Assembly (NCBI RefSeq): GCF_901538265.1
Contig: NZ_LR593886.1
Span: 9,755,738-9,819,737 of the forward strand
Direction of reading: 5' to 3'
Length of the DNA: 64,000 bases
Source: Gemmata massiliana
GTDB taxonomy: Bacteria; Planctomycetota; Planctomycetia; Gemmatales; Gemmataceae
Part shown: piece by piece, positions 7,212-16,392 of the stretch
How positions within the stretch are numbered: the stretch's first letter is position 1
Layout of the letters: each line of letters starts with the position of its first letter
The notes under the pieces: model-generated
Database searches by the model: none
What the model saw: only the letters and a program-made list of their open reading frames with translations
Told to the model about the DNA's origin: nothing
Made by a program: the position numbers and the translations under genes

Positions 7212-10058
7212 TCATTCTTTCGTAACGGTTTCGTCCAGGTTGAGAAGCACGCGCGCGACCATTGTGAACGCGCCCCAATCGGCGAAGGTGAGGCCCTCCG
7301 GTTTCGCGTCGTGGTCCCGAGTGCCGGTGGCGACTTCGGCCGCGTTCGCTTCGCCCTCCTCGAACCGTTTGCGGGTGTTCTCCAACACGGTCGAGAGGAT
7401 CGCGATTTCGTCCGCGGTGGGTTTGCGCGAGACACACAAGCGGAACGCGAACGTGAGGCGCTCGGTATCCGTTTTGCCTCCCTCGAGAACGGCCCGTTTG
7501 CCGAGCGCGCGGGCCGATTCCACGAAGATCGTTTCGTTCAGTCCGGTGAGTGCCTGAAGCGGCGTGTTCGTCCGCGTGCGCTTGACGCACGAAGCCTCTC
7601 CGACGGGCACATCGAAGACCGTGAGCGCGGGGTAGGGTGTCGAACGCCGGCGGAACGTGTACAGCGCGCGCCGATAACGATCTTCGCCGCGTGCTTCCAC
7701 CCACTCGAACGGCCCGTAGCTCGCGGGCGGCTTGAAGAGGAAATCGGGAGCGGGCGTGAACACGCTCGGTCCACCGATTTTCGTGTTCAGCAACCCACTC
7801 GCGGCAAGCGCGATATCGCGCACGATCTCGCCCTCAGTCCGGAACCGCGCGCCCCGCGCGAGGAGCTTGTTTTCCGGGTCTTTGGCGAGCAGTTCCGGTG
7901 TGACGCGCGACGACTGCCGGTACGTCGCACTGGTCACGATGAGGCGGTGAAGATGCTTGAGGGACCACGCCGACGGTGCGGATTTACCGGAATCGGAGCT
8001 TGTTGGGTTCATGAACTCGCTAGCCAACCAGTCCAGCAATTCCGGGTGCGTGGGTTTGTTCCCCTGAAGACCGAACTCTTCGGGTGACGTCATCAGACCG
8101 GCGCCGAAATACACCTGCCACACGCGGTTCACAATCGCGCGCGACGTGGTGGGCGACTTCTTGTCCACGAGCCACTTCGCAAGTGTGAGCCGGCTCGCAT
8201 CTGCATCTTTTGGGAGAGCGTGCATGAACACGGGGACGCCCGCACTCACCTTCGCACCGGGACGGAGGAAGTCGCCGCGCTTCAAAATGCTCGTCGCACG
8301 CGGATCATTACGGCGCTCCGCGACCAAACTTGTGGAACCTTCCGGCCACTCCTTCCAGAGCGCTTCGATTTTCTCGTTCGTGTCCTTGAACTCGCTTGCG
8401 GTTGTGCGCCAGTGCGCGAATACGGTTTGTGCCTGACCCGGATTACGCTTGGCGGTCGGGACCGCAAGTGCCTTGCGAACCAGAGGAGGGAGCGGTTGAT
8501 CGTCCGGCTTCACATCGTCGGTCACGCTCAGCCGGAAGCGACCGAGGTTATTGTTCATGTGGTCGTCGCTGTTCCAGCCGCCGTGCATCTGCTTCAAGTT
8601 AAAGTGCAGCGTTCCTCCATCCGGTAACTCGATCGGCTTCTCGGGCACGAACACAGCGACGCGCGGAACATTCCGCCGACCGGGGCCGGCGTCGATGCCC
8701 CACGCAGTGTCGTCCTTGCCATCAATGGCGAACTCCACTGGGCCAGTTACGCGGCGCCGATCGACCTTATCGTCGAAGTTCGGCTCCAGTGAACGCTCGG
8801 GGTTCGCGTAGTCCGCGACGGCTTTCACGAACTTTACCTTCGTGCGCTTGCCCGGCTCCTTCGCGGGTTCCACTTCCACGATGAACTCGCTGAGCGCGCT
8901 CGTGCCCATAAACGACCGTCCGGGGCCGCCGCACGGCAGGTTCGGGTCGTTGAGTTGCTCGATCCGGAACGCGGTGATTTTCTTTGTGGGGCTGGCACCG
9001 CGCATCAGTGTGCTGAACTTCGTGGGCGCGTACCCCTGCGCGAGTATCGAGCCGTCCTTCTGCAGGATGTACCGTTGCGAATTGTCTCCGGCGTTCTCGA
9101 CGGCGGCGATCTTCCACGACGGTTCCTTTTTGACACTCTCCTCCCACTTCGCGAACTGTTTCTCCCAGTTCGCGTTCACTTCCTTGAGCTTCGTCTCGAT
9201 CTCGGTGATCTGCGTCCGGATGCGATTGATTGCCATGCGTTCGGGCGCAGTGTAGACGACCCGTTGCGCTTCGTGATCGTTGTTGAGGTACGCGAACAGC
9301 CGGTAGTATTCTTCCTGCGAGATCGGGTCGAACTTGTGGTCGTGGCACTGCGCACACGCGACACTCAGCCCAAGGAATGCTTTGCCGACCGCGTCCATCC
9401 GGTCGAACATCGCGTCCATCCGGAACTGTTCGGGATCGACCCCGCCCTCCTCGTTCAGCATCGACATCCGGAGGAAACCGGTCGCGACGATCTGGTCCTG
9501 CGTTGGGTTCGGGAGCAGGTCGCCCGCGATTTGTTCAATCGCGAACTGGTCGAACGGCAGATCGCGATTGAACGCGCTGATGACGTAATCGCGGTACGCC
9601 CAGACCTGGCGCGACATGTCTTTTTCGTATCCGTCGCTATCGGCGAAGCGAGCCGCATCGAGCCACCACCGCGCCCAGCGCTCACCATAATGCGGCGACG
9701 CGAGCAACTTCTCGACGAGGCGCTCGTAAGCATCCGCGCGTTTGTCCGCGACGAACTCGTCGACTTCCTTCGGCGTGGGCGGCAACCCGACGAGATCGAG
9801 GTACAGGCGGCGGCAGAGCGTAACGCGGTCCGCTTCCGGCGACGGCTTCAGCTTCTCTTTGTCGAGCCGCGACAGGATGAAGCGATCGATATCGTTGCGA
9901 ACTGCGGACCGTGGGTGTTGCGTTTCGGGCACGGGCGGGCGCACGGGTGCCTGAAACGCCCAGTGCGTCTTCGCCGCAGGCGTATCGATCCCGCGAGAGG
10001 GTGTGGCGATCAAACTGGCGACCAGCGCGAGCAAAACCGGAATTGCGATTCGTGGCAT
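7212..10058 (-). CDS. DUF1549/DUF1553 domain protein, secreted
   Basis: 948 residues. A signal peptide (IAIPVLLALVASLIATPSRG) is followed by the DUF1549 region: FILSRLDKEKL, LVGLPPTPKEVDEF, ASPHYGERWARWWLDAARFADSDG and CAQCHDHKFDPI. The C-terminal DUF1553 region is marked by NRVWQVYFGAGLM, PEEFGLQGNKPTHPELLDWLA and RTNTPLQALTGLNE. The N-terminal PSD1 cytochrome c domain often fused to this family is absent, although the CxxCH inside DUF1549 is intact. The function is unproven; a periplasmic redox or polysaccharide-related role is often proposed from co-occurrence with DUF1501. It is the first gene of the operon with DUF1080 and DUF1501. ATG 10058 puts the signal peptide at the start. Confidence 0.9.
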   Translation of the reverse strand: MPRIAIPVLLALVASLIATPSRGIDTPAAKTHWAFQAPVRPPVPETQHPRSAVRNDIDRFILSRLDKEKLKPSPEADRVTLCRRLYLDLVGLPPTPKEVDEFVADKRADAYERLVEKLLASPHYGERWARWWLDAARFADSDGYEKDMSRQVWAYRDYVISAFNRDLPFDQFAIEQIAGDLLPNPTQDQIVATGFLRMSMLNEEGGVDPEQFRMDAMFDRMDAVGKAFLGLSVACAQCHDHKFDPISQEEYYRLFAYLNNDHEAQRVVYTAPERMAINRIRTQITEIETKLKEVNANWEKQFAKWEESVKKEPSWKIAAVENAGDNSQRYILQKDGSILAQGYAPTKFSTLMRGASPTKKITAFRIEQLNDPNLPCGGPGRSFMGTSALSEFIVEVEPAKEPGKRTKVKFVKAVADYANPERSLEPNFDDKVDRRRVTGPVEFAIDGKDDTAWGIDAGPGRRNVPRVAVFVPEKPIELPDGGTLHFNLKQMHGGWNSDDHMNNNLGRFRLSVTDDVKPDDQPLPPLVRKALAVPTAKRNPGQAQTVFAHWRTTASEFKDTNEKIEALWKEWPEGSTSLVAERRNDPRATSILKRGDFLRPGAKVSAGVPVFMHALPKDADASRLTLAKWLVDKKSPTTSRAIVNRVWQVYFGAGLMTSPEEFGLQGNKPTHPELLDWLASEFMNPTSSDSGKSAPSAWSLKHLHRLIVTSATYRQSSRVTPELLAKDPENKLLARGARFRTEGEIVRDIALAASGLLNTKIGGPSVFTPAPDFLFKPPASYGPFEWVEARGEDRYRRALYTFRRRSTPYPALTVFDVPVGEASCVKRTRTNTPLQALTGLNETIFVESARALGKRAVLEGGKTDTERLTFAFRLCVSRKPTADEIAILSTVLENTRKRFEEGEANAAEVATGTRDHDAKPEGLTFADWGAFTMVARVLLNLDETVTKE

Positions 10059-10205
10059 GGAATGCTCATTGTCGTGGCGAGCGCGGGAGAGCACAATGGC
10101 GGCGCAGCGCCCGGGGCGCTACGAGGCAAATTGTACCGCACACCCGCGCTCCGATTCACCTCGGAAATTGCCGCATTGCGAGCGGGTTTACCAAAGGAGG
10201 CATCC

Positions 10206-11120
10206 ATGTCGCGTGTTTGGTTCGCACTCGTATTCGCACTTGCCCTCGCGCTCCCCGCGCGCGGAGAGGAACCGCCCGTGGTGAAACTCTGGCCCGGAAA
10301 AGCACCGGGGGAAACCAAAGACATCGGTGCGGAGAAGTTTCTGGAGCAAAAGGAACCGAACGATGTGAAGCGGCTCGGCAACGTGAGCGAGCCGACCATC
10401 ACCATTTACTCGCCACCGAAGGACAAAAACACCGGCACGGTGGTCGTTGTTGCGCCCGGTGGGGGTTACAGCATTCTGGCGATCGAGCACGAGGGCTCGG
10501 ACGTCTGCGCGTGGCTGAACAAGCTCGGCGTCACCGCCGTGCTGCTGAAATACCGCGTGCCGAAACGCGACGCACAAACACCCGAAAACCTCGCGATGGT
10601 ACAAGACGCGCAACGGGCGATTAGCCTCGTTCGCAGCCGGCAAAAGGAACTCGGCATCGATCCCACGCGCGTCGGGATGCTCGGCTTCTCCGCGGGCGGG
10701 CACCTGACGGCTTGCACCGCGCTCACCAAGAAGCGGATGTACGATGCGGTCGACAAAGCGGACGAGGTCTTCAGTCACGAACCGAACTTCGCGATCCTCG
10801 TCTACCCCGCGTACCTCACCGATAAACAGGGCAAGTTGAAGCCGGAATACGAGGTGAAGCCGGATTCGCCGCCGATGTTCTTCGCGCACTCGTCCGACGA
10901 CCCGGTCACAAGTGAGGGGAGTGTCGCACTTTACATGGCGCTGACGAAAAACAAGGTCCCCTCGGAATTGCACCTCTACGCGAGCGGCGGGCACGGGTAC
11001 GGCATGAAGAAAACTTCGCACCCGAGCGCGACTTGGCCCGATCGGGCCGGCGACTGGCTGAAAGCACGCGGATTACTCGATCAACCGAAGCCACCAACGG
11101 AAACCGGCAACAAGAAGTAA
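10206..11120 (+). CDS. Secreted alpha/beta hydrolase (acetyl-esterase/BD-FAE type)
   Basis: 304 residues. A clear signal peptide (VWFALVFALALALPARG) leads into an alpha/beta-hydrolase fold. The oxyanion loop is VVVAPGGGYSILA, the nucleophile elbow is GFSAGGH, the acid is in FFAHSSDDPV and the histidine in GGHGYG. This is the arrangement of the acetyl-xylan-esterase-like and BD-FAE family, which removes acyl groups from sugars or other esters. A strong ribosome site (AAAGGAGG, 5 bases before ATG 10206) fixes the start. It is transcribed divergently from the DUF1549/1553 operon with 147 bp between them, which suggests shared control of carbohydrate-related genes. Confidence 0.88.
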   Translation: MSRVWFALVFALALALPARGEEPPVVKLWPGKAPGETKDIGAEKFLEQKEPNDVKRLGNVSEPTITIYSPPKDKNTGTVVVVAPGGGYSILAIEHEGSDVCAWLNKLGVTAVLLKYRVPKRDAQTPENLAMVQDAQRAISLVRSRQKELGIDPTRVGMLGFSAGGHLTACTALTKKRMYDAVDKADEVFSHEPNFAILVYPAYLTDKQGKLKPEYEVKPDSPPMFFAHSSDDPVTSEGSVALYMALTKNKVPSELHLYASGGHGYGMKKTSHPSATWPDRAGDWLKARGLLDQPKPPTETGNKK

Positions 11121-11136
11121 CGCGACCTTCGGGGGT

Positions 11137-11161
11137 GTGGGCGTAGAATTTCCACGCCCAC
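11137..11161 (+). terminator. Hairpin between the esterase and HAD/HerA genes
   Basis: GTGGGCGT (11137-11144) and ACGCCCAC (11154-11161) pair perfectly around a 9-base loop. The hairpin ends 17 bp before the next start codon, so it could stop transcription or affect initiation of the HAD/HerA gene. There is no T-tract. Confidence 0.45.
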
Positions 11162-11178
11162 TTCTCGCGGAGTGCTTC

Positions 11179-12918
11179 ATGCGGTTCCACGCCCTCGCTA
11201 CCGATTACGACGGCACCATTGCTCACGACGGTGTTGTGGACGACGATACGCTCGCGGCCCTTGAGCGCCTGAAGAAATCCGGGCGCAAACTCGTGATGGT
11301 GACCGGCCGCGAGTTACCCGATCTGCTCGCGATCTTCCCGCGCCTCGATCTGTTTGATAGCACCGTCGTCGAGAACGGGGCGGTCGTTTACATCCCGGCT
11401 ACCAAAGAGGTCCGCGTTCTCGTCGAACCCCCTCCACCCGCGTTCGCGGAAACGCTCCGCACGCGCGGAGTTACGCCGGTTTCTACCGGGCACGTCATCG
11501 TCGCCACGTTCGAGCCGCACGAAAATACCGTGCTCGACACCATTCGCGACATGGGTCTTGAGCTACAGGTGATCTTCAACAAGGGCGCCGTGATGGTGCT
11601 GCCGTCGGGCGTGAACAAGGCCACGGGTCTCGCCGCGGCGCTCACGGACCTGGGACTATCACCGCACAACACGGTTGGTGTTGGAGACGCCGAAAACGAC
11701 CATGCATTCCTCAAAGTGTGCGAGTGCTCGGCCGCGGTCGCGAACGCGCTCCCCGCAGTGAAAGATACGGCCGATATCGTGATGTTGGGGAAGCGCGGCG
11801 CGGGGGTGACGCAACTCATCGACAAGATGATTGCGGATGACCTTTCCGATCTGAAAACACTCGCGCGGCACCGCGTTCCTGTGGGCGAAACCGAAGACAA
11901 GCAGGAAGAAACGGTCGACCCAGCGGGCGCCGGCCTACTGGTGTGCGGTACCTCGGGTAGCGGGAAATCGACGCTCACAACCGCGCTCATGGAGCACATC
12001 GCGGACGCGGGTTACCAGGTACTCGTGGTGGACCCGGAAGGGGATTACACCAACCTCGAATTCGCGACCGTTCTCGGGAGCCACCAGCACGCCCCGCGCC
12101 CCGAAGACGTGGGCGATGCTCTGAAAGACACGAAGCGCTCAATTGTGGTGAACCTGCTCGGTGTCCCGCTCGCGGACCGGCCCGCGTTCTTCGCGCAACT
12201 CTTGCCGCGTGTGCTTGAAGAAAAGGCTCGCACCGGGCGCCCGCACTGGCTCGTCGTGGACGAGGCGCACCACATGCTCCCCACGGGTCCGAACGCAGCG
12301 AACCTCGCGGCACAGTTGCCGGACCGCGGAACGCTGTACATCACCGTTCACGCGAGCGCAATGGAACCCGCCGCGCTCCAGCACGTCGGCACGCTGCTCG
12401 TGATCGGCGGGCACCCAGAGAAAACAATCGAAACGTTCTGCAAGGCGACTGGCGAAAACAAACCCAAGTGTCCCGCGATTGAGGGCGACAAGTTGCCGAC
12501 CGGCGACGCGATGGTGTGGCGCCGCGGGGAGAAAAACGCGGTCATCGTCCACACGAAGCCCCCACGCACCGAGCGCAAGCGGCACTCGCGCAAGTACGCG
12601 GAGGGAAACGTCGGCCCGGAACGGAGCTTCTACTTCCGCGGCCCGGAAGCGAAGCTGAACTTGAAGGCGTCGAACCTGTTCCTGTTCGTGCAACTGGCCG
12701 ACGGGGTGGACGACGAAACCTGGGACTTCCACCGTAAGAGCGGCGATTACTCGAAGTGGATTCGCGACCAAATCAAGGATAATCAACTCGCCGACGAACT
12801 GGCCGAGATCGAAGCGGACTCTGCGGCCGCTCCGAAAGACACCCGCGCCGCGGTTCGTGCTGCGATCGAAGCGCGTTACACGCTGCCGAGCGATGTCCCG
12901 AGCGGCAAGATCGATTGA
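11179..12918 (+). CDS. Fusion of HAD-IIB phosphatase and HerA/DUF87-type ATPase
   Basis: 579 residues with two domains. Residues 1-225 are a Cof-type HAD phosphatase: nucleophile motif TDYDGT (8-13), VTGRE, lysine in NKATG, and GVGDAEND (167-174). Residues about 250-480 are a P-loop ATPase: Walker A GTSGSGKST (257-265), VVDPEGDY (283-290) and Walker B HWLVVDEAHHM (356-366), in the style of HerA/DUF87 motor proteins. The remaining C-terminus (about 480-579) is charged and partly helical, without a recognised domain. HAD-IIB enzymes dephosphorylate sugars or cofactors; HerA-like ATPases pump or remodel nucleic acid. Why they are joined is unclear. Start 11179 is chosen because the HAD motif normally lies near the N-terminus. 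The ROK kinase gene begins 7 bp downstream. Confidence 0.85.
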   Translation: MRFHALATDYDGTIAHDGVVDDDTLAALERLKKSGRKLVMVTGRELPDLLAIFPRLDLFDSTVVENGAVVYIPATKEVRVLVEPPPPAFAETLRTRGVTPVSTGHVIVATFEPHENTVLDTIRDMGLELQVIFNKGAVMVLPSGVNKATGLAAALTDLGLSPHNTVGVGDAENDHAFLKVCECSAAVANALPAVKDTADIVMLGKRGAGVTQLIDKMIADDLSDLKTLARHRVPVGETEDKQEETVDPAGAGLLVCGTSGSGKSTLTTALMEHIADAGYQVLVVDPEGDYTNLEFATVLGSHQHAPRPEDVGDALKDTKRSIVVNLLGVPLADRPAFFAQLLPRVLEEKARTGRPHWLVVDEAHHMLPTGPNAANLAAQLPDRGTLYITVHASAMEPAALQHVGTLLVIGGHPEKTIETFCKATGENKPKCPAIEGDKLPTGDAMVWRRGEKNAVIVHTKPPRTERKRHSRKYAEGNVGPERSFYFRGPEAKLNLKASNLFLFVQLADGVDDETWDFHRKSGDYSKWIRDQIKDNQLADELAEIEADSAAAPKDTRAAVRAAIEARYTLPSDVPSGKID

Positions 12919-12925
12919 GGATCTA

Positions 12926-13759
12926 ATGACCACGCCCAAGCGACCCGCGAAGAGCGCATCCAAAGGAACGAAGGCGCGAAAAAGCGGTACACCCATCAAG
13001 TCGGTTCCAGTGGAACCCGAACTGCCGAAGCCGCGATCCATTCTCGTGGTGGACATTGGCGGCACGAACTTGAAGGTACTCGTATCGGGGGAAACAGAAC
13101 CGCGCCGGCACCCGTCTGGCCCCGGTTTTACTCCGCAACAGATGGTCGAGATCGTTCGCGAACTCGCGCACGACTGGAAGTTCGACGCGGTATCGATCGG
13201 GTACCCCGGTCAGGTAGGGGAACACGGCCCGCGTCAGGAACCGGGCAATCTTGGCCCCGGCTGGGTTGGGTTCAACTATGCGGCCGCGTTCGAGCGCCCG
13301 GTGCGGATCATCAACGACGCCGCGATGCAGGCGCTCGGCAGCTACGACGGTGGTCGGATGCTTTTTTTGGGCCTGGGTACAGGACTCGGTTCAACGCTGA
13401 TTGCCGGGAACGTGATCGTGCCGCTGGAACTGGGCAATATCCCGGAACCGGGCGGGCGCACACTCGGCGACGTACTCGGGCGCCGCGGAATGAAGCAGCT
13501 TGGTAAAAAGCGCTGGCGCAGAGCCGTGGCGTGGGCGGTACCCGCGCTCATGGCAGCGATGCTTGCGGATTACGTGGTGATCGGCGGTGGGAACGCGAAA
13601 CAAATCAAAGTTCAGCCACCCGGTTCGCGTTTGAGCAACAATCTGACTGCGTTTCGGGGCGGTTTTCGGCTGTGGCACCTGGACGACGTTCACACACTTC
13701 GCGACGGCGACGAGCAACCACCCGAACCCCCTAAAATCGCCGAGTGGCGCATGATCTGA
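12926..13759 (+). CDS. ROK-family sugar kinase (glucokinase-like)
   Basis: 277 residues. After a basic leader of about 37 residues comes the phosphate-binding motif DIGGTNLK (43-50). Next are VSIGYPGQV, the catalytic-aspartate segment INDAAMQALG and the second phosphate loop LGLGTGLGSTLI. This is the ASKHA fold of ROK glucokinases and polyphosphate glucokinases. The usual ROK zinc-binding cysteines are not visible, which is more like the polyphosphate glucokinase branch. It follows the HAD/HerA gene by 7 bp and is probably cotranscribed, so the two may act on the same sugar or sugar phosphate. ATG 12926 avoids an overlap with the gene before it. Confidence 0.82.
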   Translation: MTTPKRPAKSASKGTKARKSGTPIKSVPVEPELPKPRSILVVDIGGTNLKVLVSGETEPRRHPSGPGFTPQQMVEIVRELAHDWKFDAVSIGYPGQVGEHGPRQEPGNLGPGWVGFNYAAAFERPVRIINDAAMQALGSYDGGRMLFLGLGTGLGSTLIAGNVIVPLELGNIPEPGGRTLGDVLGRRGMKQLGKKRWRRAVAWAVPALMAAMLADYVVIGGGNAKQIKVQPPGSRLSNNLTAFRGGFRLWHLDDVHTLRDGDEQPPEPPKIAEWRMI

Positions 13760-13767
13760 AGTGCGGC

Positions 13768-13793
13768 GCGGCCGCTACCGATCGGCCGCTTTG
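13768..13793 (+). terminator. Hairpin terminator after the ROK kinase
   Basis: GCGGCCG (13768-13774) and CGGCCGC (13783-13789) form a 7-bp GC stem with an 8-base loop, followed by TTTGT. It lies 8 bp after the stop codon. Confidence 0.55.
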
Positions 13794-13909
13794 TCACATG
13801 CTTCCACATCCGTCTGTTTCCCCAGCACGCGCGTCGAGTATGATCGCCGCGTGTCGCGAGCGTTTCGTTCATTCTTGCTCCATCCGGGGCACTCGAATGG
13901 GGGCGGAAT

Positions 13910-16255
13910 ATGGCGAGCAAGTGGCTACTGGTAGCTCCGGTCGCGGGCGCCCTGGGACTCGGTGCAGGCGTGGGCGCGGACCGGCTCCTGAGCGCCGCGG
14001 GCGAAGCGAAACAGGACCTCAAGCCTGCGACCACGCTGCCCGTCACGCGGGTCGTGCTGTTCAACAGCGGGGTCGGGTACTTCTCGCGTTCGGGTGAGGT
14101 GGACGGGGACGCGCGCGTCGACCTCACGTTCCCCGAAAGCGACGTGAACGACCTGCTCAAGAGCATGGTCCTCGAAGACTTCGGGAACGGGCGCATTTCT
14201 GCTGTGTCCTACGACAGCCGCGAACCCATCGCGCGCACGCTCAGCTCGTTCGCGATCAACCTGAACAACAACCCGACATTCGCAGACATCATTGCCCAAT
14301 TGCGTGGCGAGCGCATTGAGGTCGCGGTTAGCGCGACGGCCGCAAACCAACCCGGGAAACTCACCGGGACTATCGTTGGAATCGAGAAGCAGAAAATCCC
14401 CGTGGGCACCCAAACCACCGACGCCGAGGTGCTCAATATGTGGTGCGCCGAGGGCATGCGCGCCATCAAGATGAGCGACATCCAGTCCCTCCGATTCAGC
14501 AACCCAGTCATCGAGAGCGAGTTCCGACGCGCGCTGGAGGTGTTGGCTCTGAGCCACGACAGCCAGAAGAAGGCGGTTCAGTTGCACTTCGCGGGCGAGG
14601 CCAAGCGCAAGGTCCAGGTCGGGTACGTGATCGATGCGCCCATCTGGAAGACCAGCTACCGCCTCCTCCTGAAGGAGCAAGAGAAGCCCTATTTGCAAGG
14701 CTGGGCGATGGTCGAGAACCCGACCGACGAGGACTGGTCAACGGTCAAGATGGCGCTCGTGAGCGGGCGCCCGATCAGCTTCAAGATGGACCTGTACAAC
14801 CCGCTCTACATCAACCGCCCCACTGTCGAGCCCGAACTCTTCGCCTCGCTCCGGCCCATCACCTACCGCGGCGACATGAGCGGACGCGCCAAGGCAGGGG
14901 AGCAAGCGAAACAGGACCGGGAACGGCTTTTTCTTAGGGGCATGAACGAAGCAGAGAAAATGGGACCGCTCGTCACCACCGACGACCCCATCGCCGGGAA
15001 TCCGCGTTCCGGCTTTCGGAACCAAGCCGTAACGTTTGGTGCCAGCGTTAATTCACCCATTATCGGTGGTTCGGGACCGGGTACGGTGGTCGATGAATCA
15101 CTCCGACGATTTGCCGGCCAGTGGGGAGAACTAAACGCGAGCCAGCGCGCCGCGATTGTTCGCGACTTCAACCGCACTTTGCCCGATCAATATCGCCCAA
15201 TGGTCAACAACTATTTCGCGGCATTGGACCGGGCACACGGGTACGTTGATCGTATCGACGCGAGCACAGTTATGAACGCCGCGACCGCGGGCGCGCTGGG
15301 GGATTTCTTCCAGTACACGATCGATCACCCGGTCACGCTCCCGCGCCAGAAATCGGCACTGCTCCCGATTGTTGGAAAGAACATCGAAGGGACGCGCGTC
15401 TCGATCTACAACGCGGGCGTTCAAGCGAAGCACCCGCTGCTCGGACTACGTCTCAAAAACACCAGTGGGGCGCACCTGAATCAAGGCCCGATCACGGTGT
15501 TCGAGGGGAGTACCTACGCTGGGGATACGCGGGTTCTCGACGTCCAGCCTAACGAGGAGCGCCTGCTCTCCTACGCGATCGATCTGGGCACCGAGGTCGA
15601 TCCCAAGGCCGGCGCAGGCCAGCAGAAGATCACCAGTGTCAAAGCCGTGAAGGGGATCGTGACCACGACCACGAAGGCGACGGAGGAAACGACGTACAAG
15701 GCCGTGAACCGTTCCCAGACGGATCGCACGCTGCTCATCGAGCACCCGAACCACGCGAGCCAGCAGTTCAAGCTCGTGGACACGGACAAGCCGACCGAGG
15801 ACACGCCGGAGGTGCTCCGGTTCCAACTCTCGATCAAGGCTGGGGACACCAGGTCATTCACCGTTAAGGAGGAGCGCGACGGCGTGAGCACGATCGCGCT
15901 GACCAACGGCGCGGAGGACCAGATCCGGTACTTCGTGTCGCTCAACGAGATCAGCGCGGGCCTCAAGAACAAGCTCAACGAGGCACTCAAACTCAAGGGC
16001 GCCTGGGACTACACCGCGCGCGAGCTGAACCAAGTGAATGGTGACTTGCAGCGGTTCACGGTGGACCAGGACCGAATTCGCAAGAACCTGCGCGAGACTC
16101 CCAAAGAATCTGAGGTGTACGCGACATACCTGAAGAAGCTCTCGGACCAGGAGAAGGAGATCGACGCACTCACCGCCAAGCAGAAGGGGCTCACGGCTGA
16201 CGAGTTCGGCGCACGCAAGAAGTACGAGGACTTCCTCGCCAACATTTCCGACTGA
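13910..16255 (+). CDS. DUF4139 domain protein
   Basis: 781 residues. The N-terminus has a hydrophobic stretch (LLVAPVAGALGLGAGVGA) that is either a signal peptide or an anchor. The N-terminal part (VTRVVLFNSGVGYFSRSGEV, then DVNDLLKSMVLEDF) and the central IWKTSYRLLL plus ENPTDEDWSTVKMALVSGRPISF are hallmarks of DUF4139, a beta-rich family related to eukaryotic 'mucoidy inhibitor' homologues. A long insert at about residues 330-490 is rich in Asn/Gly. The C-terminal 100 residues (from LNEALKLKGAWDYTAREL) form a predicted coiled coil. The biochemical role is unknown. A strong terminator follows at 16285-16327. Confidence 0.8.
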   Translation: MASKWLLVAPVAGALGLGAGVGADRLLSAAGEAKQDLKPATTLPVTRVVLFNSGVGYFSRSGEVDGDARVDLTFPESDVNDLLKSMVLEDFGNGRISAVSYDSREPIARTLSSFAINLNNNPTFADIIAQLRGERIEVAVSATAANQPGKLTGTIVGIEKQKIPVGTQTTDAEVLNMWCAEGMRAIKMSDIQSLRFSNPVIESEFRRALEVLALSHDSQKKAVQLHFAGEAKRKVQVGYVIDAPIWKTSYRLLLKEQEKPYLQGWAMVENPTDEDWSTVKMALVSGRPISFKMDLYNPLYINRPTVEPELFASLRPITYRGDMSGRAKAGEQAKQDRERLFLRGMNEAEKMGPLVTTDDPIAGNPRSGFRNQAVTFGASVNSPIIGGSGPGTVVDESLRRFAGQWGELNASQRAAIVRDFNRTLPDQYRPMVNNYFAALDRAHGYVDRIDASTVMNAATAGALGDFFQYTIDHPVTLPRQKSALLPIVGKNIEGTRVSIYNAGVQAKHPLLGLRLKNTSGAHLNQGPITVFEGSTYAGDTRVLDVQPNEERLLSYAIDLGTEVDPKAGAGQQKITSVKAVKGIVTTTTKATEETTYKAVNRSQTDRTLLIEHPNHASQQFKLVDTDKPTEDTPEVLRFQLSIKAGDTRSFTVKEERDGVSTIALTNGAEDQIRYFVSLNEISAGLKNKLNEALKLKGAWDYTARELNQVNGDLQRFTVDQDRIRKNLRETPKESEVYATYLKKLSDQEKEIDALTAKQKGLTADEFGARKKYEDFLANISD

Positions 16256-16284
16256 GATGATCGCGGTCAGTGTCCGGTGGTACC

Positions 16285-16327
16285 AAGCCCGTTCGCCCGC
16301 TTCTGTTTGCGGCGAACGGGCTTTCTT
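16285..16327 (+). terminator. Strong hairpin terminator after the DUF4139 gene
   Basis: AAGCCCGTTCGCC (16285-16297) pairs exactly with GGCGAACGGGCTT (16311-16323), a 13-bp stem, and is followed by TCTT. It lies 30 bp after the stop codon. Confidence 0.8.
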
Positions 16328-16392
16328 GCCAATTTAGAGTTCCGGAACGAGGTTCTCGCACCGTTCGGCCGGCACCGGACTAAAATGCGAGT

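Noticed and set aside
8955-10205. N-terminal extension of the esterase gene
   Set aside because: It is antisense to the DUF1549/1553 gene. A strong ribosome site and signal peptide mark the start at 10206.
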